Assembly: GCA_017303555.1 (NCBI GenBank)
Contig: JAFLCN010000025.1
Location: forward strand, 1 to 52,769
DNA: 52,769 bases
Direction of reading: 5' to 3'
From: Planctomycetota bacterium
GTDB taxonomy: Bacteria; Planctomycetota; Phycisphaerae; Phycisphaerales; UBA1924
In this document: positions 33,153 to 42,692 of the stretch, in pieces
Layout: the number at the start of each line of letters is the position of its first letter
Numbering within the stretch: position 1 is the first letter of the stretch
The notes under the pieces: model-generated
Told to the model about the DNA's origin: nothing
The model's database searches: none
What the model saw: only the letters and a program-made list of their open reading frames with translations
Made by a program: the position numbers and the translations under genes

Positions 33153-35289
33153 CCGCCGCATCCCCGCTCGGTGCACACACCAGCGCGTCGTACGCCATGA
33201 CAAACACCGAGAAGTCCGAGTCCGCCGTCGCGCCGTCGTAGTCAAAGTCCGCTGCGGGCGTTGTCAGAAACTCATACGCCTCGAGAAACAGGACAAAGTC
33301 CGCATCATCCACCACGCCGTCGGCGTTCAGGTCCGCCGGGCAGGTCGGCACCGGGGGCGTGAAGACCAGCCGGGTTGCGAATGCGAGCGCGTTGTTCCCG
33401 ACGGTTTCCGAAGCCGATGCCGTCGCGCGCTTCGCGCCCACGCCGCTGGTGTTGAACCGCCCGTCGAAGTTCACGGCAGCGTCGCCCCCGACACGCTGCC
33501 CCACGCGCATCGTGATGCACAGCCCGCCCCCTGCGTACACAAACGGCCTCGTGAACGGGATGATGAACGAGTGTTCGCCCACATCGCTCCCGATCACCTT
33601 CATCGCCTGAGACGGCACCAGCAGCGGACCGGAGCGCACCAGCACCTTGTCCGGTCCTTCGTTTGTTGAGAATGTCGTGCTCATCTGAAGCGCCGACCGC
33701 TGCGCCGTGCTCAGCGTCACATCAAACTGGCTCACCGATGCGTCCCCGTTCGGCCACGAGACAAACGCCGGCAGCGAAACCGGCGAGATCCGGAACGCGA
33801 TCCCGTCCACCGTGCTCCCCGGCTTCATCTCCGGCAACTGCGCTTCGTCGATCACAAGCTGATGCACCCGTGGCGTCTCGAACAGCCACGCGCCCGACCC
33901 GCCCGATTCGGTCTCGAATACCCGCGGCACATTCAGCGACGGCGTGTATCCAAGCTCCAGCGCGATCGAGTCGTCCGCCGGCAAGAATGCGCCGTTCACA
34001 CCCGTCTGCGATCCGGTCACGATCGTCCGCACGGATTTCCCGCCCGCCGCGCGGGCCGTATCCAGCTTCGGCCCGATTCCGGCCCCCACAAATGCCGCGT
34101 GGCGCACGGTCACGCACAGGTTCCCGCCCTTGTACACAAAGCCTCGCTGGAAGTGGATCGGCATTCCGAACCAGGTCGCGCCCCTGTTCGTCGGAGCGAG
34201 CGCGCCCGCCGGGATCGTGAGCGTGCCATCTCGCACCAGGATCGCATCCGAATCCGCGTTGCTGCCGAAGAACGTCCCCATCGTTTCCGGCTCGCTCGTG
34301 CTCGTCGCAACCTCGATCTCAAAGCCCGCCGTCGTTGCGTCTGTTTCGGGCCAGGCGCTTTCCCCGGGCGCAAGCCGGAACGCGAGCCACGTGATCAGGC
34401 TCCCGCGCGGCACGTGGCGCAACTGCTCCGCCCCGATCACAAACTGGCCCGAGAATCCGCCCGCTCCCAGCGCGCCTTCAAACCCACGAATCCCGTTGCT
34501 CGCCGTCGCCGTCAGCAGCGGGAGCGCCACCCCCGCATCCACACCCAGGCGCGTCACCGGCGCGTTGTCGTTCAGCGTTGTTACCGCCGCGTTCGCGCTG
34601 TCGGCGCGCCGCGCCTGGAACTGCACGTTCCGATCCGGGTCCCACCCGCCCGCGGCATCGAGAGTCACGCCCATTCCCGCCGCCCGGGTGCCGCCGCCGA
34701 TCGTCGCACCCCCGTGGCTCATCAGCAGCCGAAGATGCCCGCCCGAGTACGCGAACGCGTTCTCGAACGGCACAAAGAACGAGAACGGCGCCGTCGCGCC
34801 TGTGTTTCTTTCGATGCTGCCCGGCAGCAGAGTCAAAGGACCGCTCCGTACCGGCGTGCTGTCCGATGCGCCGTTTTCTGCGATCGTCGAAGAAAGCGAC
34901 CCGGGCGCGGCCAGCGAGCGCGAGAGCGTGAGCGACCAATCCGCAAAGTCGAGTTGCTGCAGCGGCCCGTTGCTGGTTGAGCTGTTGCGGAACGCGGCGG
35001 ATGCGATCCGCGAGCCCGGCGGGAACATCGAGATCTGCGAGCCGTGGAAAACCCACTCCAGGGTGCGTGCCGATTCGTTTACGAGCGAAGTATCGAACGC
35101 TCCCAGCCCCCAACCCGGCGCGTACTTCCGCATCAGCACCACGCGCGCCGAACCCGGGGGATTGAACGGCGCGTTCTGCGCGTGCGCCGGGGCGCACAGC
35201 GCAATCGCGCCAAGCGTCAACAAAGCAGGCGTCAACAAAGCAGGCGTCAACAAGGCAGGCGTCAACAAACCAGGCGCGATCAATCGCAT
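33148..35289 (-). CDS. Giant exported modular protein with dockerin-type repeats
   Basis: The 713-residue protein has a signal peptide made largely of LLTPA repeats, then three repeats of a roughly 200-residue module. Each module has an RSGPL or RDGTL block, an (I/V)PF/PIHF...FVYxGG-x-LC(V/I)T(V/M)R block, and a domain rich in polar residues. It ends with two dockerin-type repeats (CPADLNADGVVDDADF; DFDYDGATADSDF). The start at 35289 has GGAG five bases upstream. Function unknown; it is related to the minus-strand gene at 36433-39078. It is likely a surface or matrix protein. Confidence 0.85.
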   Translation of the reverse strand: MRLIAPGLLTPALLTPALLTPALLTLGAIALCAPAHAQNAPFNPPGSARVVLMRKYAPGWGLGAFDTSLVNESARTLEWVFHGSQISMFPPGSRIASAAFRNSSTSNGPLQQLDFADWSLTLSRSLAAPGSLSSTIAENGASDSTPVRSGPLTLLPGSIERNTGATAPFSFFVPFENAFAYSGGHLRLLMSHGGATIGGGTRAAGMGVTLDAAGGWDPDRNVQFQARRADSANAAVTTLNDNAPVTRLGVDAGVALPLLTATASNGIRGFEGALGAGGFSGQFVIGAEQLRHVPRGSLITWLAFRLAPGESAWPETDATTAGFEIEVATSTSEPETMGTFFGSNADSDAILVRDGTLTIPAGALAPTNRGATWFGMPIHFQRGFVYKGGNLCVTVRHAAFVGAGIGPKLDTARAAGGKSVRTIVTGSQTGVNGAFLPADDSIALELGYTPSLNVPRVFETESGGSGAWLFETPRVHQLVIDEAQLPEMKPGSTVDGIAFRISPVSLPAFVSWPNGDASVSQFDVTLSTAQRSALQMSTTFSTNEGPDKVLVRSGPLLVPSQAMKVIGSDVGEHSFIIPFTRPFVYAGGGLCITMRVGQRVGGDAAVNFDGRFNTSGVGAKRATASASETVGNNALAFATRLVFTPPVPTCPADLNADGVVDDADFVLFLEAYEFLTTPAADFDYDGATADSDFSVFVMAYDALVCAPSGDAAE
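35214..35275. repeat. 15-base tandem repeat in a signal-peptide coding region
   Basis: The unit GCAGGCGTCAACAAA occurs three times in full (35225-35269) with partial copies at both ends. On the minus strand it encodes LLTPA units that build the hydrophobic core of the signal peptide. Confidence 0.85.
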
Positions 35290-35414
35290 GGCCGCTCCAT
35301 TCCCTCCCGCGTTCTTCAAGACCAGATGTTACCGCAACCCCGCGCCCGCGCAGCAAAAACCGGGCGCATCCGATCCGCGTCCCGATAACTTGCGCGGCAT
35401 CCGCCCGCGGCTTC

Positions 35415-36206
35415 TTACGGACAGAGCAGTTCGTTGTACGCCGCGGCGAAAATCGAGAAGTCCGCATCATCCACGAAGCCGTCCGCATTCAGATCGGCAT
35501 CGCACGGCAGCGGCGCGCCCGGGCAGAGCAATTCGTTGTACGCCGGAGCGAACAGCGAAAAGTCCGCATCGTCTACCAGCCGGTCGAAGTTCAAGTCCGC
35601 CGGGCAGGGCGCGAGCGCGAGGTACGAAGCGTTGAGCGAATACGAACCCGCGATCGAAATGCTCGCGCCGTTGCACGCGTTCACAAGCTGGCTCGATTGC
35701 GCGAGCACGGTGTAGTTCCGGCCCGGCTTCAAGATCCCCGTGAACGCGTACGGCGTCGGGTTGCCCGGACTTGCCTGCACCAGGTGCACCGCGCCCGAGA
35801 CCGTTTCTGCCAAGCGGAACTGCGCTCCGTCCACAGCGCCGTCGAATGCGTACTGCACGGGCACGGTCACCCTGAACGTGATGCGGAAATCGTTTGCCGC
35901 CTGCGAGAGCACGCAGTTGCCCGCACCGGCGATCGACTCCGCGCTGCTGCTGCCCGATGCGATCATGGCCGATGCCGTCACCGTCGATGTCTGCTGCGAA
36001 GTCGCCTTTCCGTTCCCGCCCCCGCTGGGCACATCGCGGCTGATCGTCCGATCAAACGGCGCGTACGCGGGTGACGGAAACGCCGTCTGGATCGACCCCG
36101 CTGCCTCCACGATCATCGCCCGCTGATCGCTCGTCAGCACGAGCTGCGCGCCCGCCATCGGCGCAGCCAAACCGCACGCCACGACGCCCAACACAACGCT
36201 TCTCAT
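35415..36206 (-). CDS. Exported dockerin-type protein, paralogue of 44704-45507
   Basis: The 263-residue protein has a signal peptide (MRSVVLGVVACGLAAPMAGA), a beta-rich domain with LVLTSDQRAMIVEAAGS, FRLAETVSGAVHLV and LAQSSQLVNACNG, and two C-terminal dockerin-type repeats with a final NELLCP. It closely matches the protein at 44704 in order and motif (LVLTADERAVLVEAGGS, FRLAESVSGTVHLV, LAQSSQLVSACDG). GGGAGA lies nine bases upstream. The shared domain is not one I recognise. Confidence 0.85.
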   Translation of the reverse strand: MRSVVLGVVACGLAAPMAGAQLVLTSDQRAMIVEAAGSIQTAFPSPAYAPFDRTISRDVPSGGGNGKATSQQTSTVTASAMIASGSSSAESIAGAGNCVLSQAANDFRITFRVTVPVQYAFDGAVDGAQFRLAETVSGAVHLVQASPGNPTPYAFTGILKPGRNYTVLAQSSQLVNACNGASISIAGSYSLNASYLALAPCPADLNFDRLVDDADFSLFAPAYNELLCPGAPLPCDADLNADGFVDDADFSIFAAAYNELLCP

Positions 36207-36360
36207 AGAGCATCTCCCTCTGCTCCCCGCCCCGGACGTCTCCCAGTCTACCAAACACACTGCCCCGATTTGTTTCCGTCCGTTGAAATCCGACCCCTCT
36301 CGCGTTCGGTACCCCGACCCGCACCCCACGATTCACCGAAACTCTGCCGAACGGCCCCGA

Positions 36361-36388
36361 ACGCTGCGGCGCAGCGCTGCCGCAGCGT
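36361..36388 (-). terminator. Strong hairpin after the giant dockerin-type gene
   Basis: A perfect 10-bp stem ACGCTGCGGC/GCCGCAGCGT with an 8-base loop lies about 45 bases past the minus-strand stop codon at 36433. No U-tract follows, so termination would need help. Confidence 0.6.
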
Positions 36389-36432
36389 GCGAATGAACAC
36401 GCCGTTCCCGCGCCCGGTGTTTTCCGGCCTGG

Positions 36433-39078
36433 TCACGGACAGAGCAGCGCGTTGTACGCCAGCACAAACAGGCCGAAGTCCGCATCATCCACCGCGCCGT
36501 CGTAGTTGAAGTCCGCGGGGCAACCCTGCGGCATGCCCGACTCCCTGCAATCGAGAATGTTGTACCCCTGAAGGAAGATCGGGAAGTCGTCGTCGCTCAC
36601 AATCCCGTCGTTGTTCAGGTCCCACGGACAGAACGCCTGTGCCGTGAACGCAAAGCGAACCCCCATCGGCCCCCAGGTCGAGCCGGAGGTCGCGTTTGCA
36701 TTCGCGTAGAAGTAAACCCCCGCGCCGCGCGCCGTCGGAACGTACCCATCGCCGTCGATGCGCCCGGCAGCCGCGAGAAGGCCCTCGAACCGCAGCGTCA
36801 TGCACAAATTACCTCCAGGATAGACAAACGCCCGCTGGAACGGCACGTACCACGCGTTCTCCGCCGCGATCGACGGCGAGCCCGTTCCGGGGAACGCATT
36901 CGCCGGGATGGTCAACGCGCCGGTGCGCACGGTCACCACGCCGGGGCCGTTGTTGCTCGCGAAGGTGCCGCTCACGCTCAGCGGCGCGACCGCGGCCGGC
37001 GCCAGCGTGACGTCGAACCGCGTCATGTTCGTGTCTACAGAGGGGAACGAGGCCACTCCGACATTCCGCAGGCTCATCCCCGTGATCGCCGAGCCCACAT
37101 CGATCCCGCGGAGCTGGTCCGCGGCCACAATGAGCTGCACCACACCCGCGCTCGCCTGCGGGAACAGCCACGCGGGGCCGCTCTCGCCGGGCGTCGTCGC
37201 CAGGTTGTTCGGCGTCATCACGGACGGGATGTACCCGAGTTTCATCGAGAGCCCGTCGAAGCCCGATCCGAGCGGGAAGCCGCTCACCGCCCCTTCGCTG
37301 TCCGAATACCGCGTGTTGTTGATCGCCAGCGATCCGAGCTGCGCCTCCGGCCCGCGCATCCCGACGCCGCTCAATCCCGTGTGGCGCACCTTCACGCACA
37401 GCGGCCCGCCCTTGTACACAAAGTGTTTCTGGAACTGCACGAGCTTCCCGTAATTGCCGTTCGATCCCGCCGGCAGCGTCCCCGCCAGGATGGACATGGG
37501 TCCGTCGAACACCCGCACCTTGTCCCCGCCCTCGTTGCTCGCAAAGGTGTCGCTCATCGCTGCCGGCGAAGCGGTCGCCGTGCTCACATCAACCTCAAAG
37601 TCCAACGCGGAGGTCGTTGCCACCGGCGAGCTGGCCTCACCTATCGCGACGCGCAGCCACATCGAATCGATCACGCTCCCAACGGGGATGTGCTTCAGCT
37701 CGGACGCTGCGATCACGGTCTGCACGATCCGCGGCCAATAGTTGAATCCCAGGTTGCTCGCGCCCGGCGAGGGCTGATTCAAAGGCGAGCTCGTCCCCGC
37801 GTCCACGCTGTACCTCGTCACGGCGTAGCCCGAAAATCCCGCGGCTGTCGCGACCGCAGACCCCGGGGCCTGGAGCGCCCGTATCGGCAAGCCCGGCGAA
37901 TAGTTCGACGCATCCAGGAAATCGATCGTCCCCGACCCCTGACCGCTGTGCCTTGTCACGGTCAACAGCGATCCGCCCCGATAGTGATACGCATTGGCGA
38001 AGCCCACTTCCGGCCCGAACGGCGACGTGATCTCCGATCCCTTCGTCCCGAACGAGTTCGCTGCCAGGCTCAGCGGGCCCGACCGCACCGTCACCGCGTC
38101 GGGCCCGACGTTGGTGGCGATCGTCGATGAGAGCGAGCTCGGATCGTTCGGCGAACGCGACAACTGCACGTCGTACTGCGCAAAGTTCGCGACCGCCGTC
38201 GGCCAACTCGCGCCACCGACGTTCGACCTCTTTCTCCACGCCATGCCCACAAAATCCGACGCCGGCCCGATTGTGTCGAACTGGCTGGATGCCGCGATCG
38301 CCTGCTGCGTGTACGCCGCATTCCAGATCAGTACGCCCTCGTTCGCGTTCGGGACCGAGTTCGCAAAGTCCTCGCCCACGATCACTTTCGTCACGCCCCG
38401 GGCCAGATCCGTCGGCGGCGGAGCGACCGTCAGGCGCACGACCACGCCGCCCGCGATCGGTCCGATCCCGGCCGACAGCGCATCCGCGTTGCTTTCCGCG
38501 TACGCCGCACGCTGCGAACCCGAGCTGGAAATATCGGCATACGCAGCGAACGTGTTCGACGGGCTCTGCACCCGGAACTCGATCACCAGCGGACCGCCCT
38601 GGTAGACATAACCCGTCGTGAACGGGATGACCGGCCCCCACGGCTGGGGAACCCCCGCGCCGTTGTTGATCCATTGATACGCACCCGCCGCCACATTCAA
38701 CGGGCCGCTCCGCACCAGCACGCTACCCGTCATGTTCGTCAGAAACGTCGACGACATCGAAGCCGGGGTCAGCGACGACCCCGCCATCTGCACGTCGTAG
38801 CGCGTCACCACGTACGCGCCCAGCGGAAACGTGGATGAGCTCGGCTTGGACAACCGGAGCTGCATCCCCGTGATCACGCTGCCAACCGGGATCTCCGTCA
38901 GCAGGTCCGCCCCGTACATCGTCTGGTAGACACCCGCCGGGTAGTTCGCCAGCGGCAGCGAGTTGCCGGAATTTCCCGCCAACGCATCGTTCGCCGGGGG
39001 CAGCGTCTGCCCAACTTGCGCGCTCGCGCCGCACGCGACAGAAAGAGACGCCAGCGACGCCGCCACGAGCTTCAACAT
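36433..39078 (-). CDS. Giant exported modular protein with four repeated modules and dockerin-type repeats
   Basis: The 881-residue protein has a signal peptide (MLKLVAASLASLSVACGASAQ), then about four copies of a roughly 200-residue module. Each has a block that reads VIxGMxLR, a T(F)xxNxxxxVxVRxGPL stretch and an (I/V)PFxxxFVYxGG-x-L block. It ends with two dockerin-type repeats (CPWDLNNDGIVSDDDF and CPADFNYDGAVDDADF) and NALLCP. It is a longer relative of the protein at 33148. The start at 39078 (after an upstream Met at 39129) is set by the signal peptide. Confidence 0.85.
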   Translation of the reverse strand: MLKLVAASLASLSVACGASAQVGQTLPPANDALAGNSGNSLPLANYPAGVYQTMYGADLLTEIPVGSVITGMQLRLSKPSSSTFPLGAYVVTRYDVQMAGSSLTPASMSSTFLTNMTGSVLVRSGPLNVAAGAYQWINNGAGVPQPWGPVIPFTTGYVYQGGPLVIEFRVQSPSNTFAAYADISSSGSQRAAYAESNADALSAGIGPIAGGVVVRLTVAPPPTDLARGVTKVIVGEDFANSVPNANEGVLIWNAAYTQQAIAASSQFDTIGPASDFVGMAWRKRSNVGGASWPTAVANFAQYDVQLSRSPNDPSSLSSTIATNVGPDAVTVRSGPLSLAANSFGTKGSEITSPFGPEVGFANAYHYRGGSLLTVTRHSGQGSGTIDFLDASNYSPGLPIRALQAPGSAVATAAGFSGYAVTRYSVDAGTSSPLNQPSPGASNLGFNYWPRIVQTVIAASELKHIPVGSVIDSMWLRVAIGEASSPVATTSALDFEVDVSTATASPAAMSDTFASNEGGDKVRVFDGPMSILAGTLPAGSNGNYGKLVQFQKHFVYKGGPLCVKVRHTGLSGVGMRGPEAQLGSLAINNTRYSDSEGAVSGFPLGSGFDGLSMKLGYIPSVMTPNNLATTPGESGPAWLFPQASAGVVQLIVAADQLRGIDVGSAITGMSLRNVGVASFPSVDTNMTRFDVTLAPAAVAPLSVSGTFASNNGPGVVTVRTGALTIPANAFPGTGSPSIAAENAWYVPFQRAFVYPGGNLCMTLRFEGLLAAAGRIDGDGYVPTARGAGVYFYANANATSGSTWGPMGVRFAFTAQAFCPWDLNNDGIVSDDDFPIFLQGYNILDCRESGMPQGCPADFNYDGAVDDADFGLFVLAYNALLCP

Positions 39079-39253
39079 GTTCAACTCCCGCTTTGCTCCC
39101 CGCACACCCGACCACGATCTGCGAACCACGCAGCTTTAGCCTACCAGCGCCGGGAGCCGGCACAAGACAAATTCAGTCCCCGGGCCGCGCAGTTCGGAAG
39201 GCGACGCGATTCCGCCCTCGCCCGCTGGGTTCACCAGCGGCTGGCGGGGTGGT

Positions 39254-39269
39254 GCATGGCGCGCCATGC
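39254..39269. other. Perfect 16-base palindrome abutting the terminase stop codon
   Basis: GCATGGCGCGCCATGC is a perfect palindrome with no loop. It touches the stop codon of the minus-strand terminase-like gene. It may be a protein-binding or recombination site rather than an RNA terminator. Confidence 0.6.
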
Positions 39270-40991
39270 TCACGCGTACCGCCTGATCGCCACATCGGCG
39301 TTCCTGTTCAGGTTCAGGACCAGGTACCGCAGCGCATCCATCGCGTGGTCGTTTCCGTCCTTCACCGGGTTGGTATCCTCCGGGTCGTCCACCTTGTAGT
39401 GGTACTGGACGAACGCCTCGATCAGCTTGGTGCAGCGCACGTGCATCAGCAGGCTCACGCCTCCGGTCGCGCTTGTCAATCGCTCCCGGATCAAACCGAG
39501 CCCTTCCTGAATCAACGATCCGCGTGTTCGTACCGCGAGCCCCTCGCCCCGCAGCACATCCACATCCGAAACGCCCGTCTGCGATTGCCGCTGCCTTCCC
39601 GCCGGGTCGGTGCCCACCCAATCGGGCGAGCGCCAGTAGCGTCCGTTACCCCGCAGGATGGCTTCCGCGTGCTGCTTGGTGGTCTGCCGGGTTACGTGCC
39701 GCTCATCCAGAATGCGGAGCGTGCCGCTCGAATCGATGGCCGCCCACAAGATGACCGTCGGCGCACGAAAGCCGAAGTCGATGCCGCAGACAAAGGTTGC
39801 GTGCCGTTCCGCGCGTGCAAAGACCGACTCGATCATCACCGTCCGGAGCGGATCGAAGGCGTCCAGCGGCGACTCCATCGCCTTGAACCATTCCTCGCCC
39901 TCCCACGTGTCGAACACGTGCCTGGCGCGATCAAACTCCGGGAACACCGTGTCCGAGCGCGAAGGCTCGAGGCAGAGCATCTCCGTCCGCCACACCGGCA
40001 AACTCACGCGTCCCTTCATGCGGATCGCATCGGAGATGGAGAAGTGGCCGGACGAGGCCGGATGGAGAGCCGCGCCGCTTCGGGCGCGTGTCTTTCCTAG
40101 TGGCCGTCGCGCACCCCGAGTTGCTTGCTTCTGTTCCATCGTTGTTGAACGTTGAGCCTTCTCGCGTTGCGATTTGCCCGCTCCGTGCTCCTCCCGGAAA
40201 CCGCCATCCGACACCCCGCCTCCGACATTTCCTTTCGCTCTTCCCCCGCACTCTTCCCACAGCACGCACCCCGCGCACGCTCTTTCCGGCCCGCACGCTT
40301 CGAGCACATCCACCACGCCCCACTTGAACAGCTTCTTTCCGGGCGACTGCACCACGCGGCTCATCAAGCCGAAGGGCACATGCATCGTGCTCAGGCACTC
40401 GATGCTCCCGGCGATCTCGGTCGGACCCACGCCGGGGATGTCGATCACCTTCGATCTTGTCGCCAGCATCGCGGCATCGAACACGTCGGGCTTGAACAGT
40501 TCCGCCTCGTCGCAGCGCAGGGTCTGCACGCGGGTGCCGCGCACGGCCGTGTGCGACTGGGCCAGCAGCTCGACGACCGAACCGTTCGTCAGTTTCAGCC
40601 TCGTGTCGCCGATGCGTCCATCCACCAGATCCGCCAGCGCGTCCTTCTCGAAGAGCAGGCGCAGGTGCGCGTGCATCCTGCGCGATTGATCGAGGCTGCC
40701 ACCGAGAATGCGGATCTCGATCCCCGGTTTGAAGATGAGGTCGAGCGCCGTCGCGACGGCGCCGAGGAATGTCTTCCCTCCGCCCCGCGAGGCCCAGACC
40801 ACCGAATCCAGCACCGGCGCGGGCTTCTCCGCGCCGAAGCGCCCGAACCCGCCCCGACCCTGGAAGAACGCGTGCTCGAGATAGTCCAGTTGCGACTGAT
40901 GACCCTCGATGAGCGCGCGCGGAGCTGCTGCGATGCCGATTGTCTCGCGCACAAACGAAGCCAGTTGATCCCGATTCAAAGGAGTTTGCAT
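39270..40991 (-). CDS. Terminase large subunit-like ATPase/nuclease
   Basis: Phage terminases pump DNA into capsids and cut it. This 573-residue protein has Walker A as WASRGGGKT (near residue 70), Walker B as LRCDEAELF, and the RNaseH-like nuclease block with GIDFGFRAP (near 400), WVGTDPAGR and DHAMDALRY (near 550), in the order of a TerL. A CX5CX2CX5C cysteine cluster (CGPERACAGCVLWEEC) is added in the middle. A low-complexity, repeat-derived insertion of about 50 residues (near 250-300) follows it. No other packaging or structural phage gene is seen. Confidence 0.88.
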   Translation of the reverse strand: MQTPLNRDQLASFVRETIGIAAAPRALIEGHQSQLDYLEHAFFQGRGGFGRFGAEKPAPVLDSVVWASRGGGKTFLGAVATALDLIFKPGIEIRILGGSLDQSRRMHAHLRLLFEKDALADLVDGRIGDTRLKLTNGSVVELLAQSHTAVRGTRVQTLRCDEAELFKPDVFDAAMLATRSKVIDIPGVGPTEIAGSIECLSTMHVPFGLMSRVVQSPGKKLFKWGVVDVLEACGPERACAGCVLWEECGGRAKGNVGGGVSDGGFREEHGAGKSQREKAQRSTTMEQKQATRGARRPLGKTRARSGAALHPASSGHFSISDAIRMKGRVSLPVWRTEMLCLEPSRSDTVFPEFDRARHVFDTWEGEEWFKAMESPLDAFDPLRTVMIESVFARAERHATFVCGIDFGFRAPTVILWAAIDSSGTLRILDERHVTRQTTKQHAEAILRGNGRYWRSPDWVGTDPAGRQRQSQTGVSDVDVLRGEGLAVRTRGSLIQEGLGLIRERLTSATGGVSLLMHVRCTKLIEAFVQYHYKVDDPEDTNPVKDGNDHAMDALRYLVLNLNRNADVAIRRYA

Positions 40992-41100
40992 GTGTTGAGC
41001 TTTCCGCGCCCTGGAAAGGAGCGCTCGCGCGTTGCCGTATGCGCCGCATCCGGTTCACGGCGTCGATTCCATCAATCCCGCCGGGCGGGTGTCCGCATCG

Positions 41101-41823
41101 TCACCCGCTCACCCAAACGGCTTCACGATCCGGCATGGCGGCCCGTGCCGCGGCCGGCGCAATCTCGTGCAACCACTCCGCGTGGGCAAGGCACTTTCGT
41201 GTCCCGCCCGCCCCGTTCGCCCACGAGCGGATCGCCCGCACAAACTCCTCGTTGCGCGACAAGCGCGCGACGACGCGTTCATCCGCCAGCAGTTCCGGCG
41301 CGATCCGCATCCGTTTCAGTTCTTGCGCCAACTTTGTATCTCGAAGCGGCACGGCGCACTCCACGGCGCGCATTCCCGCACGTTCAAAGCAGCGACAAAG
41401 CGTTCCCATCGCTGCCACCGCTTCGGTGCGAGCGGTCCGCGGCCGGCGCAGATAAGCCCGAATGAGCGCCGTCGCGATGCCGCTGCCTCGCCAGCGGGGC
41501 AAGACCACCACGCGTGAGATGCGGCGCACCTCCGCGTTCAGTTTCGCCGCCCGATCGCGCTTGCTTTGCATCGCGAACACGCCCGGCCAGGCGCGCTCGC
41601 GCCAACTGTCGTTCAGGGTCGGGTGGCTCACCGTCAGCACGCCGGCAAGGTCGGGCGCTCCGCCGATCTCCATCCACGCCCCCAGCATTCGGCACACGCG
41701 CGCGGGCATTCCGCTTGCATAATGCCTCGCGAGCAGCCCGCGCGCATCAACCATCGAGCACGCGCCGATCCGAACCACTGCGAGAGAAGAAACCCCCATC
41801 GAAATCGGTGTGGAAACCGTCAT
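41101..41823 (-). CDS. GNAT acetyltransferase-like protein (COG2401-type partner)
   Basis: The acetyl-CoA site is visible as ISRVVVLPRWRGSGIATALIRAYLRR, the V-x-P-x-x-R-G-x-G-I signature of GNAT enzymes. The preceding part (ARVCRMLGAWMEIGG-DLAGVLTVSHPTLNDSWRERAWPGVF) resembles the acetyltransferase half of proteins where such a domain is fused to an ABC ATPase. Start 41823 is chosen because GGAG lies 7 bases upstream; an alternative ATG at 42009 overlaps the ABC ATPase stop as TAATG and would add 62 poorly ordered residues. Confidence 0.78.
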   Translation of the reverse strand: MTVSTPISMGVSSLAVVRIGACSMVDARGLLARHYASGMPARVCRMLGAWMEIGGAPDLAGVLTVSHPTLNDSWRERAWPGVFAMQSKRDRAAKLNAEVRRISRVVVLPRWRGSGIATALIRAYLRRPRTARTEAVAAMGTLCRCFERAGMRAVECAVPLRDTKLAQELKRMRIAPELLADERVVARLSRNEEFVRAIRSWANGAGGTRKCLAHAEWLHEIAPAAARAAMPDREAVWVSG

Positions 41824-42008
41824 AACAAGGCTCCTGCAGAAGAAGTCCGGGTGCGCCATCGAAAGCGGGGAGATCACAGCGAGAAGGCGCGGTTCGAAGT
41901 TGATTGCGCTCGGGCGCGGATGGCGCGGCGTTCCCCGGTTCGAGGAGAGTCGTTGTGCCTTGCCCGGTCGGACACGCCCGCCTTGTACACCCACCATTAC
42001 ACCCGCCA

Positions 42009-42653
42009 TTACACGCGCACCACGAGATCCGGGCGGAGCGCCTCGACAAGATCGTCCTGGGGCGACGCGACCACGATGCGAAGGTCGGGGGCGATTTCGC
42101 TGGCGGCGCGTCGGAACGAGCGCGCCGTTGCGAGCGCCGAACCGCGATCGAGCGTGGTGAGGAACTCATCGAGGAGCAACCAGCCGCGCCGGGCGCGGCG
42201 CTGCGCGAGTGTCCGGGCGAGCACAAACCGTGCTTGTTCGCCGACCGAGAGTTCGCGGGGCTTCCGCCCGAGCACGAACGGATCGGCCAGGCCGGTTGCG
42301 GCGAGAACGCGGAGCGCGCTCTCGAGCTTGAGCGGCATCAGGTCGATCACGGCGCGATCGCTCCGGATCTTTGCGAACAGATCGCGGAGCGCGACGGTTT
42401 CGGGGCCGGCGCGAAGGGCCGCGGCGAGCGCGCGGAGCAACCGCGACTTGCCGCTGCCGCTCGGGCCGGCGACCAGCGCCAGTTGTCCAGCGCCGAGCGC
42501 GAGCAGCGCCCCGAGATCGGTTGCGGGCGAGTCGAATGGAGCACGGCGTGTCACGCCCAGCCCGAAGCGGCAGCACGCGTGCAGCAGCCTTCTGGTCGGA
42601 GCCCGCCCGTTCAACCCGATGCGCTTGCAGCGATTCGCGCTCTTGAAATCCAT
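42009..42653 (-). CDS. ABC-type ATPase without membrane domain (COG2401-type)
   Basis: The 214-residue protein has Walker A GPSGSGKS, the ABC signature LSVGEQARF and Walker B WLLLDEFLTTLD. The H-loop normally has a His in the ASH/ATH block; here it reads VVASPQDD, so the switch His is missing. There is no transporter partner, so it likely acts as a soluble ATPase. It sits between an HTH protein and a GNAT protein in one minus-strand unit. The ABC plus acetyltransferase pair matches the fused domain order of COG2401, here split into two genes. Confidence 0.85.
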   Translation of the reverse strand: MDFKSANRCKRIGLNGRAPTRRLLHACCRFGLGVTRRAPFDSPATDLGALLALGAGQLALVAGPSGSGKSRLLRALAAALRAGPETVALRDLFAKIRSDRAVIDLMPLKLESALRVLAATGLADPFVLGRKPRELSVGEQARFVLARTLAQRRARRGWLLLDEFLTTLDRGSALATARSFRRAASEIAPDLRIVVASPQDDLVEALRPDLVVRV

Positions 42654-42692
42654 GTGAAGTCTCCTGAAGCAAGGGAAGAAGTGATTCGTTTG

